A stretch of DNA of 64,000 bases from Delftia tsuruhatensis (GTDB lineage Bacteria > Pseudomonadota > Gammaproteobacteria > Burkholderiales > Burkholderiaceae_C): the NCBI RefSeq assembly GCF_903815225.1, contig NZ_LR813084.1, forward strand, positions 3,886,501 through 3,950,500, given 5' to 3'. Position numbers and translations under genes: made by a program. The notes under the pieces are model-generated. The model was not told the DNA's origin, ran no database searches, and saw only the letters and a program-made list of their open reading frames with translations. How positions within the stretch are numbered: the stretch's first letter is position 1; every line of letters starts with the position of its first letter. This document shows, one piece after another, positions 37,716 to 46,333 of the stretch.

Positions 37716-38600
37716 ATGAAACTCGACCCGATCTCGTTGCGCCTGTTCGTGGCCGTGATGGAGGAAAGCGCCATCGCCCGTGCCGCCGCGCGCGAGCACA
37801 TCGCCCCGTCGGCCGCCAGCCGGCGCCTGGCCGAGCTGGAAGGGCAGTTGCAGGTGGAGCTGTTCACGCGCAGCAACCGGGGCAGCGAACCCACGGCCGC
37901 GGCCTATGCACTGCTGAACATGGCGCGCGGAGTGCTCAACGACCTGGACGGCATCGCCGGGCAGATGCGCGACTATGGCCGGGGCCTGCGCGGCCACGTC
38001 CGCGTGATGGCCAACATCTCGGCCATCACGCAGTTCCTGCCCTCCCAGCTGCAAGGCTTTCTTGAGCAGCACCCGCATGTGGACGTGCGCCTGCAAGAGC
38101 GCGTGAGCAGCGACATCGCCCGCGCCGTGGCCGACAACGAGGCCGACATCGGCATCCTCAACCAGGGCAGCTATGGCGACAAGATCCGCCTGCGCCCCTA
38201 CCGGCGCGACCGCCTCATCGTCATCGTGCCCCAGGGCCATGCGCTGGCGCGCCGCCGCAGCCTGCGCCTGGCCCAGGTGCTGGACCATGACCTCGTGGGC
38301 ATGCATGCGGGCAGCGCCCTCAACCACCAGATCACGCGTGCCGCGGCCGACCTGGGCCTGCAACCCCGGCTGCGCATGAAGGTCACGGGCTATGACGCGC
38401 TGTGCCTGATGGTGGCCTCGGGACTGGGCATAGGCATACTGCCGAAGGGCAGCGCGCGCCTGTACCTGGGCGCCCTGCCGCTGCGCTGCATCGCGCTGGA
38501 CGAACCCTGGGCCGAGCGCGAACTGATGCTCTGCCTGCGCTCGCAGGAGGCACTGCCCCCCGTGGCCCAGCTGCTGGCCGAACACCTGTGCCAACCCTGA
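37716..38600 (+). CDS. LysR-type transcriptional regulator
   Basis: 294 residues. N-terminal winged HTH (DPISLRLFVAVMEESAIARAAAREHIAPSAASRRLAELE) and a C-terminal LysR substrate domain (GIGILPKG, ALPLRCIALDEP). It is divergent from the CoA-transferase operon across 156 bases, the usual layout for a LysR regulator of that operon. Its stop is 5 bases before earP, so it may be co-transcribed with it. Confidence 0.92.
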   Translation: MKLDPISLRLFVAVMEESAIARAAAREHIAPSAASRRLAELEGQLQVELFTRSNRGSEPTAAAYALLNMARGVLNDLDGIAGQMRDYGRGLRGHVRVMANISAITQFLPSQLQGFLEQHPHVDVRLQERVSSDIARAVADNEADIGILNQGSYGDKIRLRPYRRDRLIVIVPQGHALARRRSLRLAQVLDHDLVGMHAGSALNHQITRAAADLGLQPRLRMKVTGYDALCLMVASGLGIGILPKGSARLYLGALPLRCIALDEPWAERELMLCLRSQEALPPVAQLLAEHLCQP

Positions 38601-38605
38601 CCCCC

Positions 38606-39739
38606 ATGCTGCCCTTCATTCCCCTGCCCTCCACGCACGCCTCGCAGCCCCGGCCCGCACTGACCTGGGACATCTTCTGCCAGGTCATAGACAACTTCGG
38701 CGACATCGGCGTGTGCTGGCGCGCGGCGGCCGACCTGGCTTCGCGCGGCCAGCGTGTGCGGCTGTGGATGGATGATGCCGGCGCGCTGGCCTGGATGGCG
38801 CCCCTGCCCCACCCCGAAGGGCTCAGCGTGCACGGCTGGCCCGTGCAGGCAGCCGACGTGCCGCCCGTGGTGGGCGATGTGGTCATCGAGGCCTTCGGTT
38901 GCGAGATCCCGCCCCCCTTCCTGGCCGCCATCGCCCGCCGGGCGCCGCTATGGATCAATCTCGAGTACCTGTCGGCCGAAGGCTATGTGGAGCGCTGCCA
39001 CGGCCTGCCTTCGCCACTGATGTCCGGTCCGGCCGCGGGCCTGACGCGCTGGTTCTTCTATCCCGGCTTCACGGCCGCCACGGGCGGGCTGCTGCGCGAA
39101 AGCGACCTGGCCGCGCGCCAGCAGACCTTTGCGGGCGAAGGCCGCAACGCCTGGCGCGCGCGCCATGCCATCGCGCCTGGCGATTGCGCCATCTCGCTGT
39201 TCTGCTATGAGCCGGCCGCCCTGCCCGAATGGCTGGCGGCCCTGCATGCCCAGCCTCCCCTGCCAGGCGCCACCCACCTGCTGGTCACCCCGGGCCGCGC
39301 GGCGGATGCCGTACGACAGGCCATGGGCGCCATGGCCGCCACGGGGCACGGTGCCGTCAGGCATCATGCGCTGGCGCCCTGCCCCCAGCGCCAGTTCGAC
39401 GACATGCTCTGGGCCTGCGACCTGAACCTGGTGCGCGGCGAGGATTCCCTGGTGCGCGCACTGTGGGCAGGCCAACCCCTGGTCTGGCACATCTACCCCC
39501 AGCACGACGATGCCCACCACGACAAGCTCGACGCCTTCTTGGACTGGCTGCGGGCGCCGCCCAGCCTGCGTGCCTTCCACCATGCCTGGAACGGCATGGC
39601 GCCCGCATCCACGCTGCCGGCGCTCACGCCCGCACTGCTGGGCCAATGGCAGCAATGCATCCAGGCGGCACGCGCGCAACTGCTGCGCCAGCCCCCACTG
39701 ATTGACCAACTGCAAGCTTTTGCAGCCGAAAAAAGCTAG
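38606..39739 (+). CDS. earP: EF-P arginine rhamnosyltransferase EarP
   Basis: 377 residues. DIFCQVIDNFGDIGVCWRAAADL near the N-terminus carries the conserved EarP NFGDIGVxWR motif, followed by RLWMDD, NLEYLSAEGYVERCHGLPSP and the C-terminal ACDLNLVRGEDSLVRALWAGQPLVWHIYPQ that binds dTDP-rhamnose. It attaches rhamnose to Arg32 of EF-P in the cytoplasm. efp follows 162 bases downstream and has Arg at position 32, so substrate and enzyme match. Confidence 0.95.
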   Translation: MLPFIPLPSTHASQPRPALTWDIFCQVIDNFGDIGVCWRAAADLASRGQRVRLWMDDAGALAWMAPLPHPEGLSVHGWPVQAADVPPVVGDVVIEAFGCEIPPPFLAAIARRAPLWINLEYLSAEGYVERCHGLPSPLMSGPAAGLTRWFFYPGFTAATGGLLRESDLAARQQTFAGEGRNAWRARHAIAPGDCAISLFCYEPAALPEWLAALHAQPPLPGATHLLVTPGRAADAVRQAMGAMAATGHGAVRHHALAPCPQRQFDDMLWACDLNLVRGEDSLVRALWAGQPLVWHIYPQHDDAHHDKLDAFLDWLRAPPSLRAFHHAWNGMAPASTLPALTPALLGQWQQCIQAARAQLLRQPPLIDQLQAFAAEKS

Positions 39740-39901
39740 AATGCACGTTTTGCCTCCCTGGAGAGGTGCCGCTGCGGGCGACCGCCAGCCGGGCGCCGAC
39801 GACCAGGGTTGCACCCGCCGCGGAACATGCGGCAGGCGCACCGTCCCAGCGACTTCGCTTGCCTGCCCTGTTGAGCGGCTCCAACCCCAGCCAAGCAAGC
39901 T

Positions 39902-40456
39902 ATGAAAATCGCTCAAGAAATCCGCGCCGGCAACGTGATCATGCAGGGCAAGGACCCCATGATCGTCCTGAAGACCGAATACGCCCGCGGTGGCCGTGGC
40001 GCCGCCACGGTGCGCATGAAGCTCAAGGCCCTGCTGTCGAACATGGGCACCGAAGTCGTCTTCAAGGCCGACGACAAGATCGACAACGTGATCCTGGACA
40101 AGAAGGAGTGCACCTACTCCTACTTCGCCGACCCGATGTACGTCTGGATGGACACCGAATACAACCAGTACGAAGTGGAAGCCGCCAACATGGGCGACGC
40201 CATCAACTACCTGGAAGACGGCATGGAAGCCGAAGTCGTGTTCTACGATGGCAAGGCCATTTCCTGCGAGCTGCCCACCTCCGTGGTGCGCGAGATCACC
40301 TGGACCGAGCCCGCCGTCAAGGGCGACACGTCCGGCAAGGTGCTCAAGCCCGCCAAGATCGCCACCGGCTTCGAAGTGCCCGTGCCCCTGTTCGTGGACC
40401 AGGGCGACAAGATCGAAATCGACACCCGCACCGGCGAATACCGCAAGCGCGTCTAA
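39902..40456 (+). CDS. efp: Translation elongation factor P (Arg32 type)
   Basis: 184 residues, three EF-P domains with the KOW-like N-terminus and the C-terminal [17 protein letters not shown]. Counting from Met, the loop [11 protein letters not shown] places Arg at position 32, the residue that EarP modifies, in place of the Lys of the EpmA type. It relieves ribosome stalling at polyproline. Spacing to earP is 162 bases, which may hold its own promoter (a TAGAAT -10-like box lies at 39737). Confidence 0.97.
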   Translation: MKIAQEIRAGNVIMQGKDPMIVLKTEYARGGRGAATVRMKLKALLSNMGTEVVFKADDKIDNVILDKKECTYSYFADPMYVWMDTEYNQYEVEAANMGDAINYLEDGMEAEVVFYDGKAISCELPTSVVREITWTEPAVKGDTSGKVLKPAKIATGFEVPVPLFVDQGDKIEIDTRTGEYRKRV

Positions 40457-40479
40457 GCAGCGCCTGCATTCCCCCTGCG

Positions 40480-40514
40480 AAGCCTCTGGCAGCCCGTCTG
40501 CCAGGGGCTTTTTC
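40480..40514 (+). terminator. Rho-independent terminator of efp
   Basis: Stem AGCC-T-CTGGCAG against CTGCCAG-G-GGCT followed by a TTTTTCTTT tract, 24 bases after the efp stop. Confidence 0.85.
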
Positions 40515-40548
40515 TTTGGATTCTTCTTTGCCGTGCCAGTGTTGCGAA

Positions 40549-40595
40549 ATTTTTACCCGGGTTGAATTGACTTCTTATTTTTACCCAGGTAATAT
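40549..40595 (+). promoter_or_regulatory. Promoter with two operator-like palindromes upstream of DUF2239 gene
   Basis: TTGACT (40567-40572), 17-base spacer, TAATAT (40590-40595) is a near-consensus sigma70 promoter. Two 14-base copies, ATTTTTACCCGGGT (40549-40562) and ATTTTTACCCAGGT (40577-40590), repeat at 28-base spacing. Both contain a TTACCC-GGT core; the second is an exact-arm palindrome TTACC-CA-GGTAA overlapping the -10. Transcription would start around 40602, so the message is expected to have almost no leader before the ATG at 40604. Confidence 0.65.
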
Positions 40596-40603
40596 TCCGC
40601 GCC

Positions 40604-41224
40604 ATGACGACACCTTTCCAAGAGGCCGGCGCCGAACCCCGCGCCAGCTACACCATCTTCCTGGGCCACCGCCGCCTGCTGCAGGGTGACCGCCAGGCCG
40701 TGCTGCGGTTTCTGCAAAGCCATGAACAGCGAACCGACGGCAAGGCCGACGAGTCCATGCCATGGGTTTTCGAAGACCACAGCGGCATGCGGCTGGACCT
40801 GGACTGGCGCAGCGAGCTGGCTGCAACAGCGGCCACAGCAGCCACATCGCACGCCGCACCCAACCCGCCGGCGCGCAGCGTGGGCCGGCCCAAGCTCGGC
40901 GTGGTGGCGCGCGAAGTGACCTTGCTGCCGCGCCACTGGGAATGGCTCAACCGCCAGCCCGGCGGCGCCTCCGGTGCGCTGCGGCGGCTGGTCGAGGAAG
41001 CCCGGGGCAAGCATGCCGAGCAGGACGCCATGCGCGCGGCCACCGAGGCCAGCTACCGGTTCATGAGCGAGATCGCGGGCGATCTTCCCCATTTCGAGGA
41101 AGCCAGCCGTGCCTTGTTCGCACGCCAGGCCGACGCCTTTGCACAACATACCGCCGCCTGGCCCGAGGACGTGCGAAGCTACCTGCGCCAGCTCAGCCAG
41201 CCGCTGTGGCCCATGCAGGGCTGA
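40604..41224 (+). CDS. DUF2239 family protein, possible ribbon-helix-helix DNA-binding regulator
   Basis: 206 residues. The family part is RSVGRPKLGVVAREVTLLPRHWEWL then PGGASGALRRLVEEARG, a central block at about 90-132. The order of a beta strand (REVTLL), helix (PRHWEWLNRQP), Gly/Ser turn and a second helix (SGALRRLVEEARG) resembles a ribbon-helix-helix fold, and GRPK before it is AT-hook-like. That reading is inference; DUF2239 has no function I know. No Shine-Dalgarno precedes the ATG and the promoter -10 ends eight bases before it, so a leaderless transcript is likely. A MATE gene follows after 48 bases. Confidence 0.82.
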   Translation: MTTPFQEAGAEPRASYTIFLGHRRLLQGDRQAVLRFLQSHEQRTDGKADESMPWVFEDHSGMRLDLDWRSELAATAATAATSHAAPNPPARSVGRPKLGVVAREVTLLPRHWEWLNRQPGGASGALRRLVEEARGKHAEQDAMRAATEASYRFMSEIAGDLPHFEEASRALFARQADAFAQHTAAWPEDVRSYLRQLSQPLWPMQG

Positions 41225-41272
41225 CCGTCCGCCCGGCTCCGATTTCTCGTCGCAATACCAGACACACAACAC

Positions 41273-42694
41273 ATGACGAAGCCCGACACCCCTTTGCCGC
41301 AGGCCGCCGCGCCTGCCATGCCCACCCCCGCGGGTCCGCCCATCGCCTCCGGCAGCCAGCCTCTGTGGCGCATCTTCCTCGTATTCCTCGGGCCCATGGT
41401 CCTGGCCAACATCCTGCAGTCGCTGTCGGGCACGATCAACAGCGTCTTCATCGGTCAGATGCTGGGCGTGCAGGCCCTGGCAGCGGTCGCGGCCTTCTTT
41501 CCGGTGATGTTCCTGTTCATTGCCTTCGTGATCGGCCTGGGCGCCGGCGCCTCGGTGCTGGTCGGCCAGGCCTATGGCGCACGCCTGCATGACAAGCTGC
41601 GCGCCATCGCCGGCACGGCCATGTGCGTGGGCCTGCTGTTCGGCGCCCTCGTCGCCCTGTTCGGCGGCCTGTTCACCGAGCCGCTGATGCGCCTGCTGGG
41701 CACGCCGCCCGACATCATGGAGCAGGCCACGCTGTACTCGCGCATCGTGCTGCTGGGCATGCCCGGGCTGTTCGTGTTCCTGCTGGCCACCTCGCTGCTG
41801 CGCGGCGTTGGCGATACGGTCTCGCCCATGCTGGCCCTGCTGATCTCCACGGCCACGGGCCTGGTCTGCACGCCGGCCCTGATCGCGGGCTGGGGCGGGC
41901 TGCCGCGCCTGGGCGTGGCCAGCGCGGGCGTGTCCATGATCATCGGCTTCACGCTGGCGCTGGCCTGGCTGGGCTGGCGATTGCGCCGCATCGCCAGCCC
42001 GCTGGCACCCAATGCCGCGCTGTGGAAGGCGATGCGCATCGACAAGGCCCTGCTCAAGAGCATTCTGCGCGTGGGCATTCCCACGGGGGTGCAGATGATC
42101 GCCTCGTCCATGGCGGGCCTGGTCGTGGTCTCCCTGGTCAACGGCTTCGGCTCCAGCGCCACGGCGGCCTACGGCGCGGTCAACCAGATCAACTCGTTCG
42201 CGCAGTTTCCCGTGATCTCGGTGGCCATCACGGCATCCATCCTCGGTGCACAGGCGATCGGCGCGGGCCGCAGCGAGCGCCTGGGCGCCATCACGGCCAC
42301 GGCCATCCGCATGAACCTCGCCCTGGGCGCGGCCCTGGCGCTGATCGGCAGCCTGTTCGCACGGCCGCTGCTGGGCCTGTTCATCACCGACGAGCAGGTG
42401 CTGGTGCTGGCCATCGAGCTGCTGTACATCGTGCTGTGGAGCGGGCTGCTGCTGGGCTGCTTCATCGCGCTGTCCTCGGTCATGCGCGCCAGCGGCGACG
42501 TGGTCATTCCCACCGCCATCACCATTGCGGTGCTGGCCGTGCTGGAGCTGCCCCTGGCCTGGTGGCTGAGCCGCGGCTTCGGGCTCATGGGCATCTGGAT
42601 GGCCTTCCCGCTGTCCTACACCATCACCCTGTGCCTGCAGACCGCCTACTACCGGCTGGTCTGGAAAAAGAAGCCGATCCGGCGGATGGTCTGA
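41273..42694 (+). CDS. MATE-family multidrug/Na+(H+) antiporter
   Basis: 473 residues with 12 predicted helices and internal two-fold repeat. Typical MATE pieces include FLGPMVLANILQSLSGTINSVFIGQMLGVQALAAV and the second-half mirror GVQMIASSMAGLVVVSLVNGFGSSATAAYG. It would export cationic drugs or metabolites. It probably shares the upstream DUF2239 promoter (48-base gap), which would tie it to that putative regulator. Substrate unknown. Confidence 0.9.
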   Translation: MTKPDTPLPQAAAPAMPTPAGPPIASGSQPLWRIFLVFLGPMVLANILQSLSGTINSVFIGQMLGVQALAAVAAFFPVMFLFIAFVIGLGAGASVLVGQAYGARLHDKLRAIAGTAMCVGLLFGALVALFGGLFTEPLMRLLGTPPDIMEQATLYSRIVLLGMPGLFVFLLATSLLRGVGDTVSPMLALLISTATGLVCTPALIAGWGGLPRLGVASAGVSMIIGFTLALAWLGWRLRRIASPLAPNAALWKAMRIDKALLKSILRVGIPTGVQMIASSMAGLVVVSLVNGFGSSATAAYGAVNQINSFAQFPVISVAITASILGAQAIGAGRSERLGAITATAIRMNLALGAALALIGSLFARPLLGLFITDEQVLVLAIELLYIVLWSGLLLGCFIALSSVMRASGDVVIPTAITIAVLAVLELPLAWWLSRGFGLMGIWMAFPLSYTITLCLQTAYYRLVWKKKPIRRMV

Positions 42695-42713
42695 CAGGCC
42701 CTGTGCCACCCTG

Positions 42714-42745
42714 AGAAAAAAGGCTTCCCGCGGGAAGCCTTTCTT
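42714..42745. terminator. Bidirectional terminator between MATE and alcohol dehydrogenase genes
   Basis: Hairpin GGCTTCCCG/CGGGAAGCC with an A run on the left and a T-rich tract on the right, between two convergent genes. Confidence 0.85.
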
Positions 42746-42760
42746 GCCTGCGGCGAACGC

Positions 42761-43789
42761 TCAGGCGTTCAAGTCCAGCACGATGCGGCCTTCGATCCTG
42801 CCCTCGTGCATGCGGGAGAAGATGTCGTTGATGTTCTCCAGCCGGTCGGTGGCCACCGTGGCCCTGACCTTGCCCATGGCCGCGAAGTCCAGCGACTCCT
42901 GCAGGTCCAGCCGCGTGCCCACGATGGAGCCGCGCACGGTCACGCCGCTGAGCACCATGTTGAAGATGGGCAGCGGGAAGCTGCCGGGCGGCAGGCCGTT
43001 GAGCGACACCGTGCCGCCGCGCCGCACCATGCCCAGCGCCTGCTCGAAGGCCTTGGGCGACACCGCCGTCACCAGGGCGCCGTGCGCGCCACCGATCTCC
43101 TTCTTGAGATAGGCCGCCGGATCCGTGGTCATGGCATTGACCGTGACCTGGGCACCCAGGCGCCGAGCCAGATCCAGCTTGGCATCATCCACATCCACCG
43201 CCGCCACGTTCAGGCCCATGGCCTTGGCATACTGCACAGCCATATGGCCCAGGCCGCCGATACCCGAGATCACCACCCAGTTGCCGGGCCTGGTGTCGGT
43301 GACCTTCAGTCCCTTGTAGACGGTGACGCCCGCACACAGCACGGGAGCGATCTCGATGAGGTCCACGTTGCCGGGCAGCAGGCCCACGAAATTGGCATCG
43401 GCCAGCGCATACTGCGCAAAGCCGCCGTTGACAGAGTAGCCGGTGTTCTTCTGCTGCTCGCACAGCGTCTCCCAGCCGCCCAGGCAATGCTCGCAATGGC
43501 CGCAGGCCGTATACAGCCAGGGAATGCCGACGCGGTCGCCTTCCTTGACATGGGTGACACCCGCTCCCACGGCAGCCACATAGCCCACGCCTTCATGACC
43601 CGGTATGAAGGGCGGATTGGGCTTGACCGGCCAGTCGCCATGCGCGGCATGCAGGTCGGTGTGGCAGACGCCACAGGCCTCGATCTTCACCAGCACATGG
43701 CCAGGATCGGGCCGGGGCACCTGGACTTCCTCGATGGTCAGTGGCTTGCCAAACTCCCGCACCACGGCGGCTTTCATGGTCCTGTTCAT
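42761..43789 (-). CDS. adhP: Zinc-dependent alcohol dehydrogenase (AdhP type)
   Basis: 342 residues from the ATG at 43789 ([10 protein letters not shown]), which is 8 bases from an AAAGGA ribosome site; an ATG three codons earlier overlaps that site. Catalytic zinc ligands: Cys in [17 protein letters not shown], His in PGHEGVG, and later Cys in VLCAGVT. Structural zinc: [18 protein letters not shown]-binding GIGGLGH. Close to AdhP of E. coli and Gram-positive ADH-T, which interconvert ethanol and acetaldehyde with NAD. Confidence 0.92.
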   Translation of the reverse strand: MNRTMKAAVVREFGKPLTIEEVQVPRPDPGHVLVKIEACGVCHTDLHAAHGDWPVKPNPPFIPGHEGVGYVAAVGAGVTHVKEGDRVGIPWLYTACGHCEHCLGGWETLCEQQKNTGYSVNGGFAQYALADANFVGLLPGNVDLIEIAPVLCAGVTVYKGLKVTDTRPGNWVVISGIGGLGHMAVQYAKAMGLNVAAVDVDDAKLDLARRLGAQVTVNAMTTDPAAYLKKEIGGAHGALVTAVSPKAFEQALGMVRRGGTVSLNGLPPGSFPLPIFNMVLSGVTVRGSIVGTRLDLQESLDFAAMGKVRATVATDRLENINDIFSRMHEGRIEGRIVLDLNA

Positions 43790-43884
43790 TCGCGCCATCC
43801 TTTCTCGAATTCAAACGGTGTGGACAGCATTTCAGCGAACAGGCCCCGCCGTCCTGATGAAGATCAAGAATCTCCCGGGAAAGC

Positions 43885-43912
43885 AAAAAAGGCAAGGATG
43901 ACCTTGCCTTTT
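43885..43912 (-). terminator. Rho-independent terminator of rimO
   Basis: Stem AAGGCAAGG / CCTTGCCTT with a 4-base loop; on the minus strand a T run follows. It lies 33 bases beyond the rimO stop. Confidence 0.8.
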
Positions 43913-43944
43913 GCCTGAGCACCGGCGCGGGCGCCAGCGCCGCC

Positions 43945-45360
43945 TCAGACCGGCTGCCCCACCAGGTCGTGGCCTTGCGTGCCCACGATGCGCGCCTTCA
44001 CGAAGTCGCCCACCTTGTAGGTCTTGCTGGCCTTCTCGGGCGGCAGCAGATGGACCAGGCCGTCGATCTCGGGCGCATCGGCATAGCTGCGGCCCACGCC
44101 ACCCTTCTTGCCCAGGCCCACGGACTTGTCCACCAGCACCTGCAGGGTCTGGCCCACGCGCTTTTGCAGGCGCGCCGTGGAGACCTCCTCGGCCACCGCC
44201 ATGAAGCGCGCACGGCGCTCCTCGCGGACCTCCTCGGGCAGCATGCCGGGAATGTCGTTGGCAGCAGCCCCTTCCACGGGGCTGTAGGCAAAGCAGCCCG
44301 CGCGGTCGATCTGCGCTTCGCGCAGGAACTGCAGCAGATGCTCGAATTCCGCCTCCGTCTCGCCAGGAAAGCCCGCGATGAAGGTGGAGCGGATCACCAG
44401 GTCGGGGCAGATCTCGCGCCAGCGCTGCAGGCGCTCCAGGTTCTTCTCGCCGTTGGCCGGGCGCTTCATGCGCTTGAGGACATCGGGATGGCTGTGCTGG
44501 AACGGCACGTCCAGGTAGGGCAGCACGCGACCCGTGGCCATGAACGGGATGATCTCGTCCACGCTGGGGTACGGATACACATAGTGCAGGCGCACCCAGG
44601 CCCCATAGGGCTCGGCGATCTGCGCCAGTGTCTGCACCAGCTCGTGCATGCGCGTCTTCACAGGCTTGCCATCCCAGAAGCCCGTGCGGTACTTCACGTC
44701 CACGCCATAGGCCGAGGTGTCCTGGCTGATCACCAGCAGTTCCTTGACGCCGCCCTCGAACAGCGCACGCGCCTCCTTGAGCACATCGCCGACGGGACGC
44801 GAGACCAGATCGCCGCGCATGGAGGGGATGATGCAGAAGGTGCAGCGGTGGTTGCAGCCCTCGGAAATCTTCAGGTAGGCGTAGTGCCTGGGCGTGAGCT
44901 TGATGCCCGCTTCGCCGAAGGCTCCAGGCACCAGATCGATGAACGGATCGTGCGGCTTGGGCAGGTGCGTATGCACGGCGTTCATCACCTCCTGCGTGGC
45001 ATGGGGGCCGGTCACGGCCAGCACGCTGGGATGCACCTCCTGGATCAGGTTGCCACCGTCCTTGCCTGCCTTGGCACCCAGGCAGCCGGTGACGATGACC
45101 TTGCCGTTCTCGGCCAGGGCCTCGCCAATGGTGTCCAGGCTCTCGCGCACCGCATCATCGATGAAGCCGCAGGTGTTGACGATCACCAGGTCCGCGCCCT
45201 CGAAGGTCTTGGAGGTCTGGTAGCCCTCGGCACTGAGCTGGGTGAGGATGAGCTCGGAATCCGTGAGCGCCTTGGGGCACCCGAGGGATACGAATCCCAC
45301 TCGCGGCGCGGCCGCGCCGGCAGGGGTTGTCATGGTTGTTGCGTCGCTCGTGGGGTTCAT
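43945..45360 (-). CDS. rimO: Ribosomal protein S12 methylthiotransferase RimO
   Basis: 471 residues. N-terminal UPF0004 domain ([31 protein letters not shown]: three Cys of the first cluster), radical SAM domain with [16 protein letters not shown], and a C-terminal TRAM domain. It adds methylthio to Asp of ribosomal protein S12. Start at 45360 (MNPTSD...) chosen over a longer frame; MTTPAG nine codons on is also possible. Confidence 0.95.
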   Translation of the reverse strand: MNPTSDATTMTTPAGAAAPRVGFVSLGCPKALTDSELILTQLSAEGYQTSKTFEGADLVIVNTCGFIDDAVRESLDTIGEALAENGKVIVTGCLGAKAGKDGGNLIQEVHPSVLAVTGPHATQEVMNAVHTHLPKPHDPFIDLVPGAFGEAGIKLTPRHYAYLKISEGCNHRCTFCIIPSMRGDLVSRPVGDVLKEARALFEGGVKELLVISQDTSAYGVDVKYRTGFWDGKPVKTRMHELVQTLAQIAEPYGAWVRLHYVYPYPSVDEIIPFMATGRVLPYLDVPFQHSHPDVLKRMKRPANGEKNLERLQRWREICPDLVIRSTFIAGFPGETEAEFEHLLQFLREAQIDRAGCFAYSPVEGAAANDIPGMLPEEVREERRARFMAVAEEVSTARLQKRVGQTLQVLVDKSVGLGKKGGVGRSYADAPEIDGLVHLLPPEKASKTYKVGDFVKARIVGTQGHDLVGQPV

Positions 45361-45436
45361 AGGGGCGGTATTGTCCCAGTTCTGGGCGAACCTGGCACGC
45401 CGCCCGGGAACTTGCCCCGGCACCGCCGGGCAGGAC

Positions 45437-45976
45437 TCAGCCGTTGCGCTTGATGCCCATGGCGTTGAGCATCTGCTCGGTCTGCTTTTGCATCTGCTCC
45501 TGCATCTGGCTGAACATGTTCTGGGACTGCTCCAGGTAGCTGCTCATCATGTTCTGCATGGCCGGCGGCTGCATGCGCATGAACTGGTTCCAGGCCTCGG
45601 GCGATGCCCCCTGCGCCTGCTCGGCCAGCTTGCTCTGGAAATCGGTGAACATCTGCACGTTCTTTTCCAGGTAGGAGCCCATGTAGCCCTGCATGGCATG
45701 GCCGTAGAAGCGGATGATGTTGGCCAGCACGGCCTCGGAGAACATGGGCGCGCCACCGGCCTCCTCCTCCAGGATGATCTGCAGCAGGATGCTGCGCGTG
45801 AGGTCCTCGCCCGTCTTGGCATCCTTGACCACCACGGGTTCGCTGGCCATCACGAGCTGCTTGACCTCGGCCAGGGTGATGTAGGAGGAGGTATCGGTGT
45901 CGTAGAGACGGCGGTTGGGATACTTCTTGATCACGCGCTGGGCGTTGGGGGCAGCGGCTTTTGGCGTCTCTTGCAT
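45437..45976 (-). CDS. phaR: Polyhydroxyalkanoate synthesis repressor PhaR
   Basis: 179 residues. PHB_acc_N DNA-binding domain at the N-terminus ([28 protein letters not shown]), then two PHB_acc segments ([36 protein letters not shown]) and a Met/Gln-rich coiled tail. PhaR binds PHA granules and represses phasin and its own gene. Start at 45976 has AGGAGAAG at suitable distance. The bdhA gene at 58605 in this window acts on the PHB breakdown product. Confidence 0.94.
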   Translation of the reverse strand: MQETPKAAAPNAQRVIKKYPNRRLYDTDTSSYITLAEVKQLVMASEPVVVKDAKTGEDLTRSILLQIILEEEAGGAPMFSEAVLANIIRFYGHAMQGYMGSYLEKNVQMFTDFQSKLAEQAQGASPEAWNQFMRMQPPAMQNMMSSYLEQSQNMFSQMQEQMQKQTEQMLNAMGIKRNG

Positions 45977-46129
45977 TGCAATGCTTCTCCTCTTGCACGG
46001 TCTTGTACGGGCCATCGATCTTTTGCACTGCAACAGATTCTAGGCAGCGCCCACGCCCCCCGGCGCAGCAGTAACCCTGATGGCGATCAACGCATGCGAC
46101 ACGTCCCATGGACGCACAATCATCCGGAC

Positions 46130-46162
46130 AAAAAAAATCCCGCATGAAGCGGGATTTTTTTC
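46130..46162. terminator. Terminator downstream of the first tRNA-Asp
   Basis: Stem AATCCCGC / GCGGGATT with loop ATGA-A and flanking A and T tracts; acts for the minus-strand tRNA. Confidence 0.85.
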
Positions 46163-46186
46163 AGCCCCTGGCGAGACTGAGATATT

Positions 46187-46263
46187 TGGTAGGCGCGATT
46201 GGACTCGAACCAACGACCCCCACCATGTCAAGGTGGTGCTCTAACCAGCTGAGCTACGCGCCT
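46187..46263 (-). tRNA. tRNA-Asp(GUC), copy 1
   Basis: 77 bases with encoded CCA. Acceptor AGGCGCG pairs CGCGCCT, anticodon loop TTGACAT with GTC, T loop TTCGAGT. Identical over its full length to the copy at 55144, in the same orientation. Confidence 0.96.
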
Positions 46264-46333
46264 GTCGTTTGTTGAAGCCGCAAGTATAGCAGTGCAAAAC
46301 AGGGCTTCCGGGCAAGTTGCGCAGTTTTTCCGA

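Noticed and set aside
40553-42709. Minus-strand frame of ~718 codons opposite DUF2239 and MATE
   Set aside because: Gln/His/Gly-rich low-complexity translation typical of GC-rich antisense frames; would run through the efp-side promoter.
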